A DNA stretch of 64,000 nucleotides from Musa acuminata AAA Group. Its lineage: Eukaryota; Streptophyta; Magnoliopsida; Zingiberales; Musaceae. Below are positions 24,901 through 36,016 of the stretch, one piece after another. The stretch's first letter is position 1; every line of letters begins with the position of its first letter. The notes below the pieces were generated by a model. That model was not told where the DNA came from and did no database searches. It saw nothing but the letters and a program-made list of their open reading frames with translations. The translations under genes were made by a program, and so were the position numbers. The stretch is taken from positions 32,075,001 through 32,139,000 of the forward strand of contig NC_088330.1 of the NCBI RefSeq assembly GCF_036884655.1. The letters run 5' to 3'.

Positions 24901-27900
24901 GCAAGGAACTACAGCTGAAGGAATTAAATGAATTTGCTCAATGATCATTTTTCTTATGCATTTACTAGATGAAGACGATTTAGGATTTTTAATGCAACTA
25001 TATTTTTAAGCTTGAAAATAAAATACATCAAAATAGCAACTAGGGTCTCATGTACTAACAGTGCCATAAATTTGCTGAGTCTGAAGTCGTCCAGGTTCAC
25101 CCAAGTTTGTACGCCATGTTATCTGAAATTTACCAAGAATACTGCTGCTATCAACCCTTACTCGTCCAGATTCAACTGTTGACTTTAACAAATACAGATA
25201 ATTGTATATTCCACCTCCAGCTGTAACAAGAATGGGTGGTTTAAATAATCCTCTGTCAAGATAATGAAGGTAATAAGTAAGAAGTCATCTAGTGCAATGA
25301 ATTAACAACAATGGCTTAAATAAGAATAGCATGAAAGACAAACCAAGCCACAGTACAGCTACTTTATGTAGAAAAATTACAGGGACATAATAATTCTAGT
25401 TGTTTTCTGTTTAATCACCTTGTCTTAGAGTTGGTTTCTGAAGTGTGTTCATCAACTTCCAATCTCGTTGCAATCCATTGTTGTGCAGGTTCAAATTCGA
25501 CTTGATCCATGTAAAGGTTTGACTTTGTGTGGTTCTCTATGCATGCCTCCAAAAGAGTATTGTCCTGAAATGGAGAATGTAAGCATGAACTTATTACTGC
25601 CTCAAGCAATCTGATTAGACCAAAGCTACACATCACATGCATCCATGTCACAGCATAACAATAACAAAGCCATAATGTCCCAACTATTTGGGGAACTTTA
25701 AGTTAAAATAAAAGATCAAATAATAAATTAATCTCACTAGCCATCTCACTGATCCATCCCGGTATACCGACCGACTGTTGATACAATATGTACCGATGTA
25801 CCGACACATAGTACAATGAGACATACAGATAAATCGGTATGTACCACCCGTAGTAGGCGGTACACCATAGTACAACAAACCTTACTTCTAGCCTAGCATA
25901 GAAATCAGAAAGATAAATTACATATCTATGCTCCATATAAAGTTTCAAAATTTCACATTTATAACAAGAAATTTCAAGATTGCATATACATCACTCAAAA
26001 GATACCTGCCTAGGTAAACTCTATCCATAAAATTTAGGTTTGACCATTGTTAAATATATTAAATTAATTTATGATATATGATAAAAAAATATAATTATAT
26101 TTAACTGCCCTCATCTTCCTTTTAAAAAAATAAATTAACAAAAAGAGGCATGGTTGTCTGTCAACAGCATCATAGACTAATGCCGCTAGCACCAGCAAGT
26201 GTGGCCTCACAACTGCTGCCACCAGCAGTTAGTCAAATTGATGGTCAACTAATTAAAATTAAGCTAAGAGGCACACATGTAAGATTTTGAAGTTTGGAGG
26301 GATATAAATGCAATTCCAAAATTTAGAGTGACGAATAAGCAAATCACTATGTTTGGAAGGATATATGTGTAATTATTTAAAAAGTAAAGAAATATGCCAA
26401 TTAGCTTGTCACCAAAGTTTGTTGTCCTTTTGAATTTGTTAAACAAAATCTCAGTTATCATTCAGAAAGCAAATATGTTTCAGAAATTCTTTTGATGAGC
26501 CATATATTTAGTGAATTTGGTTTATTACAATACCAAAGAAATTATTGCATCAACAATAATGTTACAAAAAATACATATTCCAAGCAGTGTTCAGTCTTGC
26601 TAATATCACAGGCCTTAAACAACATTCTATACAAAATGAAGTTTATGGGCCATTTCAGTCCTTTCGGGTGAAAAACCAAATGAAAGTAATCCATAGGTCT
26701 AATGAGCTTTTTTTTTTTTCTTTGACCTATTCATTCTATGTATGTAAAAAAAATTTGAAGTGAACCAGTGTTCGATGTCTAAAAAACACTGGACATTAAG
26801 ATCAAGAAAATTTGCAATCATGAAATTATTAAGTTGATTTCTATGTCTTGGGATGTTTTTAACCCGACAGTAAGATACCGCTTATCAGATCTCAATAGCC
26901 CCTGGGATCTCATTTTTTAAGCAGATGTGAACATGCCAATTTTATTCAAACTACACAATCTCGGTAGTAACAATAACAAACCAATCTTGTTCAAGTTTGT
27001 GCCAGGGAAGGGTTATGCAAACTGGTAGAAAAGATTATGCAAACCTCCCATTATTCCACTGCTGCTTACTGTTTCTCTTTAATTCTCAAAAGCTTGTGCG
27101 CTGCAAAGGCTTGTGTAGCAGTAAATGCTTATTATTGCATAAACCATTTGTCATAGTAGATATCTAGATCATTTCAAAGATTAATATAAATGAAGAACTT
27201 CCACAAATATGCTGCTTATGAACCCCAAAACAATTCGGTTATATAGGTTTGGTATGTGTTTGTGACATGGACCTGATAGACCAGAAGTTATTCCAGTATA
27301 TATCTTAGTATAAAGTTTGGATGTTATATAAATTATTGGACCACATATAATCCTACTATACAAACAAGCTACCCTAATATAAAGAAACAAATTGCTAAAA
27401 ATTGATTGGTAAGAAAAAGTCCCTTTTACTTTTTTAATGGAGATAAACAAACTATATTTCGTTAACCTCCATCTAGGAGATGAGTAAAAGCATCCAAGTA
27501 TAAATTTTTTAGTGATGGATATTAACAGAGAATGACTATTCTACCCATACTAAGTCACACATGCCATTACAATATTGAAACGATGCATAGGATGACCAAC
27601 AGTATTGGTCAGTAAAGATTCCTCTTTTAGGTTTATATTGAGTCAACCAGTAAAAATACTAAAGAGATTATATTATGACCAGTTGAGCATTTCAATACAA
27701 ATGACAGTAAGGTGGAATATGCTAAAGAGTGAGTGATCAAGGAGGGATACTGGAGAGGACTTCAGTTGTTCGGATAGGTCATCAAAGAAAAAGAGGCTCT
27801 TCCATTGGTTATAGGAAGATAGGACTCCATAAAAGAGTTAGATTATACTTTCCTTTGTGGTCTCACTTTCCTGTGAAATCTCTTTATTTCCTCTTTCCGC

Positions 27901-30900
27901 TACTTATGTCAGGGAACGATTTGGTGAAAAGTGAAATGTTAGATGTGAGATTATCAAATATATTACTCAGTGTGGCCAAAATTTATTCGACATATTTAAA
28001 ATTCGTTTGCTAATATGGAATCTAGGTTTGCTAACCTCAACCCACCCAGGACCTAGCCTAACTCACCTATTGCCACCCATATTCTCAGCCCATTTCAAGG
28101 TATATTTGTTAGACAATACGTTATTTAAGAAAAATACCCTACATGATTTTGCTTAATTATATCCCTGAATATTTTTGTGAAACCAATGCACCTAAGAGAG
28201 AGGGGGGGGGGGGGAGAGAGGACTTCTATAACATGAATAAGCTAAAGGCAGAAACAGATTATTTTACCCATAAGAAAACATGATGCATAAGAAAGCAACT
28301 AAGTGTGCATTATGGAGAACCTAAAGAAACAAATGTGGCCAAAGTCAATCACTATGGGACCTTATTTTTCAGTTAAAGTGCAACAGATTCATTTTAGACT
28401 AAGCTGATCACAGAAAATATGAAACCGACTCTTGGCAATTTTTGTAAATTTCAATCAGTTCTGCTCACTACAGGCAGTTTCATAATGTTTCCATCAAATT
28501 TGGTTAGTTTAATTGACATTATCACAGATGCAAAAAGAGGTCTACAAGTAACTTATGCCTGAAACTCTTAAAAATCAGTGCAAGGTACAGCAAGAGTCAA
28601 CGCATCCAATTATATTCCACAAAGCAACAGTGTTTTAAATTCAGATGATAAAAATTAGTTCCATGACCCAAACGTTCTGTTGGTACATAGACATTATGAG
28701 TAAAAACAAATAAGATGAAGAAGTGCCCTATAAATAAAAAAAAGGTATGATGCCGTGAACAAAATAGAAAAGTTGCAAGTAAATAATGCTAAACCTCTTC
28801 CAAGGACAAATGAAACTATTAGATTCACCAAACAGGTACAACTTCAACTTGGGTCATTGGGATGTTTGAACATTCACATGCAAATTAGTGCATATTATCA
28901 CATAATGGCCTAGGGAAGTCATGACAGTTGGAAAATAGTCAGTGCTCTACGGGCAACAACGTAAGCGATATTTGAGCCCACTGCAGTAAACTCAATTAAT
29001 TTACTTTAGTATGATCAACAAATGCTCATCAACAGAGTTCTCAACGAATGTTATACATGGAAGATAATAATAACATATAAAAGCATCATAATAGAAACAG
29101 AAAACAAAAAACATGAAAATAATGCCCGTATATTGTCTATGATGATTTATCATCCCTTATATTCATTAATTGTTGACAAAAAGACAAAGAAGACCTACAA
29201 AAGACAGATCAACAAAAAAAGGATGTGGACTTCTCTCCTAATTTTTTTTTTCAGACGATTTTCAGACGACATCTCCTAATTATTTCTAACAATGCAACCC
29301 TAGTTAATTCAAATGATTATTGCAAATGGCTATGATTATGGGGGTTACAGCAGTTACTTCAGATAAAACATGCAACCCTAAACTGCCATACCAACTGCTG
29401 TGGCGGCTACTATGGCTATTTTCCAGAACTGTCTTCCTAGAGTGTTTATGATGGCAGTTTACAAAATCAAGTTGGTGAGTATCAAAGGCGTCAACTGTAC
29501 CTGTTTAATAACAAAATCGCATGGCATTATATGTAGCAACAGGCCTAGACAATTGACCAAATATCTGAAGGCTTCTTAGAGGCATGAAATAGAGATCATG
29601 AATCATATAAACAAATAGCAAAATGGGAACAAGTGAACACCAGATGGAAGACACCACATGAATGTATATAATAAGACTGCTGGTCAGTTCAGATACCGAG
29701 AAAGTTGTCAGACTTATCTTGTTGGTGTTTCTTCCTTTATCATATAGGCACTTATTGGTCATAGTCCAATATACCAAAAATCTGAAGATAGAAAAAACTT
29801 CACTATCTTTGTCAAATGTCTTCATATCAGGACAAAAGTATGGTTCCCACTTCGGAAAATAAGTCCCATTTTTAACATATGCAAAGCACTGCCAAAAGGA
29901 GACCCTTCTAATCTTCTATTATATATGCCACGTTTAGCTTAAAAATAAACTCCTTACGATTTTGAAGCTAGGCAAAATTTGTGAATGGGACATGGGTAAG
30001 ATGCTTCCTTCTATATAGATGAATGCATTGTCATTTTCTCATAGTCATAGGTGCAAGCATCACGAGTACATGACTTGAGATGTTCACATGTAGAGAAAAT
30101 TGGAGTTAGTATCACAAATGCCTACAGAAACTAAGAATGACAATTCATCATTTGTCAAGAATAGAGAAACAAAGATTGTTATAGAGTAAGAGGTTCAAAC
30201 CAAAAGACACACAAACAAGATCAAAAAGAAAAATGATTGACTTACAATGAGTAATGCCAGTCAGAACCAGAAAAGACATACCTTGACTGTTCGAACCTAA
30301 ACAAGAAAAACATTAACAAAATCAGAGGCACAAGAAATATTAGTGTCGTAGTCAAATAATATAGCTAATTTCTTAGAGTCATGAAGATATCCACATCCAT
30401 TTAACTAATGAATTATGTAAGATAATACTTTCAGGATTTAAATTCCATTTTTAGCTAAAAGCTACCAAGATGCACTATCTATATTCTATATTGATGACTT
30501 GATGTTATCAATGTTTTCACATCGGAGTAATATGTAGTAAATGAAAATACCTTTGTTTTAACAGAAAGTGGGTTGCTAACAACGAACTTAAAAAACTGTG
30601 GAAGATATTTCCGCTCGCTGTCACCATCATTGTACAAAGCAGTGCAAACAAGCCTAAAAGTTCAATTGCAAGAAGAACCGATCATATTATGCCATAAGGC
30701 TGTTACCATTTGAATCTTGAGAAAACTATAAGATATAAAAATAAAAAGTAACCAACGTGTGAGGCCCGAGTTCTTTAACATCATGTTCGACAATGAAATC
30801 ATATCTGCCCCCAGAACGTATTGATTCAACAGGTGATTTTGATGTATCTAAAAGCAGGATCCTTTGCCTTTCTGTTTGAATTTCTGCCTGAAAGTAGCAA

Positions 30901-32420
30901 ACTATTAAATCATGGCTTGTGTTACAAAATTTCAGAAACCAAATCAATGAGTAAAATTGAATTGGTGGGCAAACTTCTGATTAAATCTCAAAGATACATT
31001 AGAAATTTCTTTTAAGAGATTAAGAGCACTAAAATTTCAAAGTTGTGTTAACTTTGAAGAAGATATCCTAAACAACAAGAAAAAGCTACTGCAGTGAAAT
31101 TCTATCATCCTACATCAATGGCAGTTTTACTTCTTAATAATAAATAGAAATTAAAGAAAACAATTTACAAAATTACAGTAACAAGATCGAATGCTGAAAA
31201 GTATTGGGAATACTATGCAACCTCAAAGTTCTTCTTTAATTAAAAGAATTGTTTTATAAAATAAACATATAGCCATTTATGATTCATTGATCAAAAGCAT
31301 GTACAAGCAAGTCTAATACTACTCACTATTTCCTACATGGAGAACATCATTATTGACTCAACAGTCCACTGATTGAACTGCTATGCTTATGCCTGATAAC
31401 TGATATAATATCACAAAATTTAAGAGTAACCAGTCGAATTTTTTCATACAACCATTAATCTACAACAACAGTAATAACAATAAGCCATAAGGTCCTAGTT
31501 ACAGGAATTGACTACATGGTTAATTTCTCGCCGGCAAGCTCTATTGATGGCATAAGGTCCTAGTTACACACTTCCTAGGCGCTTCCACCCATTTAAGTTT
31601 TAGAAATCGGCCACTTACATGTTCCCAAAAAGCAACTGCATGAGCACCCATAAAGATTTAAACGATAATTTCCCCTTCTCCAATGTCATTCAACATTTAG
31701 TTTTTGAAAGAACCACCCCTTTCATTTGATTCTACCACATTTCTTGAGAACCCTCAATTTGAGACTAAACATTTGGTTAATCTAAACCAAGATTTCAGAA
31801 GAAACGATAGGACGCAAAAAAAGGAGCTCGAGAACCATCAAACCTAGATTCAATATCGCCAGAAACCACATAAAGAGCAAAAGACAAAACTAAGACACCT
31901 TGATGATCACGTCCCTTGCTTCAAATTTCGAGCTATTGTTGACGCTGATGTAGCTGGAGAACGTCTCCCCCAAATAGATATTTCTACAGACACAACAAGT
32001 ATGTCACACGGAAAGATCAAGATCCGCATCCAAGAAAAGAATGCAAAGATCAAGATTCGCATCCAAAAAAAGAGGCGGTAAGGAGAAAAGACGAGGGCGA
32101 AAGCGAACGAACCCAAAAGATTGAGGAAGGACGAGGAGGCCGGAGAGGGACATGGCATCGACGGGGCTACGGATCTGGAACCGGTCGCGGAAGGTGAAGT
32201 CACTGTTGGCGACGCGGGCATCGGGGCTTGCAGCATCGTCGAACAGGAGATCAAGGGGAAGGGTGGGGTCGTCGAGGAGGTCCTCGGGCGCGAGGAGGTC
32301 GAGCGGGTCGAGGAGGCGGAAGACGGCGTCCTCGGCCTGGAAGGAGGGGCGGCACAGCCGCATCACGCGGAAGGCGAGGGAGTGTTGGGGCGGTGAGCCG
32401 CCCTGGGGCTGACCCGACAT
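21964..32420 (-). CDS. TRAPPC13: TRAPPC13 (DUF974), eleven exons, 451 aa
   Basis: Homologue of trafficking protein particle complex subunit 13, a Golgi/vesicle tethering factor. Minus-strand exons: 32420-32113, 31983-31899, 30887-30757, 30653-30551, 30296-30282, 25564-25419, 25252-25060, 24150-24076, 22862-22746, 22249-22205, 22101-21964. Phases all join. Conserved stretches in order: SLAFRVMRLCRPSF, LVLPQSFG, GETFSSYIS, AEIQTERQRILLLDTSKSPV, GGRYDFIVEHDVKELG, RKYLPQFFKF, EACIENHTKSNLYMDQVEFE, ITWRTNLGEPGRLQTQQI, VLERPFL, LGPFEIF, VMVNGIQ-like, VLPPVEAF, LGVQKISGV and YDPLPDIE. Length fits the plant family (about 440 aa). The C-terminus after PLPDIE (VIPLSFPLERKL) looks less family-like. Intron 3 has an unusual GTTGGT donor. 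Intron 5 is about 4.7 kb. Confidence 0.92.
23427..23792 (-). repeat. Tandem duplication (~184 bp) in TRAPPC13 intron 8
   Basis: Two diverged copies, starting near 23427 and 23611, share CTGCAATTTGAATACTCAAA and later CCTTCATGGTCATCTCATGA. It lies wholly within the intron between exons 9 and 8. Confidence 0.85.
25565..30281 (-). other. Large TRAPPC13 intron 5 (~4.7 kb)
   Basis: AT-rich intron with no coding pattern of its own. It holds a stretch rich in GTACCGA/CGGTATACCG words at about 25745-25870 that looks like a dispersed repeat, a 14-base G run at about 28203, and the inner part of the right inverted-repeat arm from about 29458. Its size suggests repeat insertions, but I could not identify an element. 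Confidence 0.5.
29458..31374 (-). repeat. Right arm of the inverted duplication (original TRAPPC13 copy)
   Basis: This part of TRAPPC13 (intron 2, exons 3-5 and part of intron 5) matches 19260-20712 in reverse orientation. The outer end is near 31374 and the inner end near 29458, where TTTTACAAAATCAAGTTGG-like sequence marks loss of similarity. The exons here are intact, so this is the source copy. Confidence 0.85.
30282..30296 (-). other. 15-nt microexon (VRTVK) of TRAPPC13
   Basis: GTTCGAACAGTCAAG between TTTAG and GTATGT signals. It adds five in-frame residues between ...SVKTK and DNTLLEAC and matches the position of VR.VK in related proteins as I remember them. Automated annotation often misses exons this short. 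Confidence 0.85.
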
Positions 32421-32434
32421 CGCCGCCTCGCTCG

Positions 32435-32435
32435 G

Positions 32436-32468
<33 letters not shown>

Positions 32469-32522
32469 TCTCGCTCTCTCTCGCTTGTGTGTGATTACTT
32501 TAAGGAGAGGGGAATATTTATA
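32435..32522 (-). promoter_or_regulatory. TRAPPC13 core promoter and CT/GA leader
   Basis: TATAAATATT on the minus strand at 32513-32522, about 95 bp before the ATG, predicts a start near 32485. The leader contains a (CT)n/(GA)n run at about 32440-32482, a common plant 5' UTR feature. Confidence 0.6.
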
Positions 32523-34739
32523 GCACGATTTTTCTAAAAAATCCCTCCTATATTTGAAATGACAAAAATAAACTCCTTATTTCATCTTTCACCCTTGTTT
32601 TTATATGATAATCCACTTTTTTTTATTATTCAAAGAATTTTTAAAAATGCTTAAAAATAAAAAAATAAGGGCTCCTTTGAACATTATAATAATAATAATA
32701 TGGTTTTCTTATTTAATATTATTTAGTAAATTAATATTTGATAAAAAAAATTTAAATCATATTTGACTTGGATGTTGTATTGAAAATATTCAAGTACTGA
32801 TACTAATGTAGTTGTATTAGTATTTTAGTATTCATGAGATGTTAGGCTTTTTTTTGTTGTCACCTTTTGTTCTCCTCTCCCCTTCTCCTGCTCAACTAAT
32901 AGGGGCGTGTGGAGATTTGGACAACGATTCGAGGAGTATCACTGCTAGAGAGAATGACATTTGACCTCTTTCATCATCTCTCATAGAAAAAATAATTTAT
33001 CGATACATTTTCTATAAGGTGATATTTTATTTATATATTTTTAAAAATTATTTTCTATTTATTTATATGATTATATTTTTTATTTATTATATATTTGGGC
33101 CATATGAAATTTTTTTATAAGATTACATACATACATACATACATTTATTTATTTTTATTGTTTTACTTATTTATTTAAATAAAAAAATATGTATCACTTT
33201 TGAATAAATATTAAAAATATTAATATTTAATATATTTTTAAAATATAATTTTACCAAACAACACTTATGTCAATATATATTTAAAATAGTTTTTATTTAT
33301 TTTATTTAACACTCAAAATATTATACAATTGCACATTCACTTAAACTCTTTTCTACAACCGTATATTAAAAATATAAATATATTTTTAAACACATTCATA
33401 AATTATATTGGTTTCTCACTAAGTCAAATTGATAATCTTGTGATTTTAAATAATAATATTATAAGATTTTTTAAATTTTTAAATAATGTTGAAATACAAA
33501 TATTACCATTGAGAAAACATCAACATTTGTAATATAGCATTTAAGCCACATGTTATTTTAATAATAAATTATTAAACACTTAAAATTTGTATTGGGTCCT
33601 CAATTGACATTTCAATTATGGGTGCACTAATAATTCTATCTGTTAAGATTGTAGGTGGAGACATTGCGAAGAGGAGGATTTAAGTTTAAATGTTTAAGCT
33701 CGATAGAGGGAGAGGATTTGGATGAGGCAGTGGAAATGGAATGCTTGGATTGAGTGGATTTAGAAGTTACAGCAAGAAGTATGGGTGAGGTTCAAGATTG
33801 AGAGGCCTAACCCATTATTGAGGAAAAGGTCAGAGTGTTTGATCGTCATCTATCTTGGATGGTAGAATAGGGATGGAAATCCTAGTAGAATGTAATAGAA
33901 ATAGATAATTTTGAAGGGGGATTGAGAGATACATTAGTCAATTTTATGGCCTATGAGACCATAGTGAAAACAAAAGTTGAAAGTAAATTCTCAAAGGCAA
34001 TGATTTAAAAGAATTTGTTGATGTTAACTTTGGATGTTGAAGTTCTTCTGAACATACACAAGCAAATTTGTTATTATATTATGTGATTTGAATCATAATT
34101 TTTTGGATATAAAAACTAAAGAGAAACACGAACGATTGTTATTAGATTATGTGACACTATTTAATTTGATAAAATATATTATAGATATAATTAAATTTTA
34201 ATTTAAATAAAAAAAAGTTTAATTATGATAATATTATTTAGTAGATGAATTTGATAGGAGAGATTCTCTCCTAATTATTTATCATAGACCCTTTATATAT
34301 ATAAAAAGATATATCTTTTATGGACTAAAATCACACACAAAGTGGATACATCGCTCATAGCAATTTTGCATATTGATATAGTTTTCATTACATATTGATA
34401 TCGTTATAGTATTTACCTCGAACGACGATGTGCCCACATATCATATAAAAGCCTTTTTAATAGCATCAAAAGATATATTTCATAAATTTAATTTATTGTT
34501 ATTTGATTTTAGATTTTTAAGATTAAATTTTTTCGTATAATAGAAGCATAAGAATGATTTTTATGCTTATAATTGATATTAAAGTCATTTTGTGTTATTT
34601 GATTTTGATTTATGAATGATCTCTAATATCTTTTCTATCTAGTCAATCCTATTGTCTAATAATTTATTATCGATAATAGTATTATTGAGGACAAATCTTT
34701 GGTGTTTATTAGCTCAATCACGAACAACGGCTGTGTATA
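32523..34739. other. AT-rich intergenic region, no gene seen
   Basis: Very AT-rich, with an (ACAT)n run near 33124-33145 and many short poly-A/T runs. Short frames here have biased composition and no family signature. It may hold old transposon debris that I cannot name. Confidence 0.5.
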
Positions 34740-35300
34740 CAGCGAAAGAGCTATAGATTAACCTTGTGGTAGTTGCGGCACGTGACAGCTGCGGTGACTT
34801 GGACAGCACCCGTGCTTGCGCCGGCTTCGATCGCTGCTGCTGCATGCGGCGACTGCAGCAGCACCGCTACCAACGCGGTTGTGGCCATTGCCACTGCGTG
34901 CGACAATACAGTAGCAGCGGCATCTGCTAGCCACGATCGACGTCACGAAACGCCGAAGGCTAGTGAGGTCGTCCGGTGGCGTGTGTGTGGCCTACGACGG
35001 TCGTAGGCCACGCGTAGTCGGCATCTGTGTACTGCAACGGTCGTGTAAAGGTGGTAGAAAAGAAAGGTAGCAGTAGCCGACGTCGAAGTGCCGGAGGTGC
35101 GACTCCACCAACACCAAGTTTTTGCTATTATAATAATTACAGTCGATCGCAGCCCCAACCCCTCTGAAAGGCGTGTAGAAGGCATTGGATCCAAGGGGAG
35201 ACACTTGGCAACGGTCCGGTCAGTCGAGGTTGCAAGAACAAGCGATCCAAGAGAATTGCCTTCGGAACTGCTTTTTAATGAACAATATCAGTAGTACTGA
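34740..35300. other. GC-rich island with a palindrome
   Basis: An abrupt GC-rich block in AT-rich surroundings, with GCTGCTGC/GCAGCAGC words and Ala/Thr/Val-rich frames that look like low-complexity sequence, not a gene. A 12-bp inverted repeat with a one-base centre lies at 34987-35011. The edges are sharp, suggesting an inserted element or a gene relic. Confidence 0.45.
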
Positions 35301-35891
35301 CACAGTTCAACCATCATAGCAACAGCTTTATTTGCTGTTTGATGGAGATCACAGTAGCAACATCTTCCCTTAGATTATTCTTCCTCAGGTCTGCTTCGAC
35401 CACTGCTGTTGCGACTGCAACTGGCATCGTTTCATCACAGTTTTATTAGCTCGTTCTCGTCAGATCAGACATGGAGTTATGAACTGGTTGGTGTCCAGAA
35501 ATAGATACTAGTCTAAGCTGTCATATCACTTGTCGGATTGCGTATGATGCTTTCAACATACTCGTAGCAGAGATGATATAATAAATGCTTTCAGCATTGG
35601 ATGGGAGGAGTTTCAGAATAGTAAGTTTATACCTATAACGTTAACCACAATTTACTTAAATCCGAAAGACCATAATAATTCTCCAATCTTGCAATTTCTT
35701 TACAGCTTACAACACAGTAAAAAGAAATAAAATGAACATGAAGAGACTTCGTGTTACCATTTTGTACGATCACTATTGGCTGGCTGCAGATGTGATGTAT
35801 ATTAGGGCAAATAAAACTTGAAATTTCTGTCGATATTTTGTCATTGCATGGGCCCTTCTGCAAATCAATCAAGCTACTTTAAGGTGAGCAA

Positions 35892-35932
<41 letters not shown>

Positions 35933-36016
35933 GTCTCACCATATGCCCATTGAAATACCCACAGATCTAATCTGTAAAAGCGTCAACCTTCGATTGCAAA
36001 GCGATGGATACTAACA
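35301..36016. other. 3' flank of the WDR44-like gene
   Basis: No gene. A pure (TA)n microsatellite sits at about 35896-35926. The sequence just before 36017 is the likely 3' UTR of the minus-strand gene. Confidence 0.5.

Noticed and set aside
34773..35204. Ala/Thr/Val-rich frames in the GC-rich island
   Set aside because: Low-complexity GC-driven frames on both strands with no splice partners or known domain.
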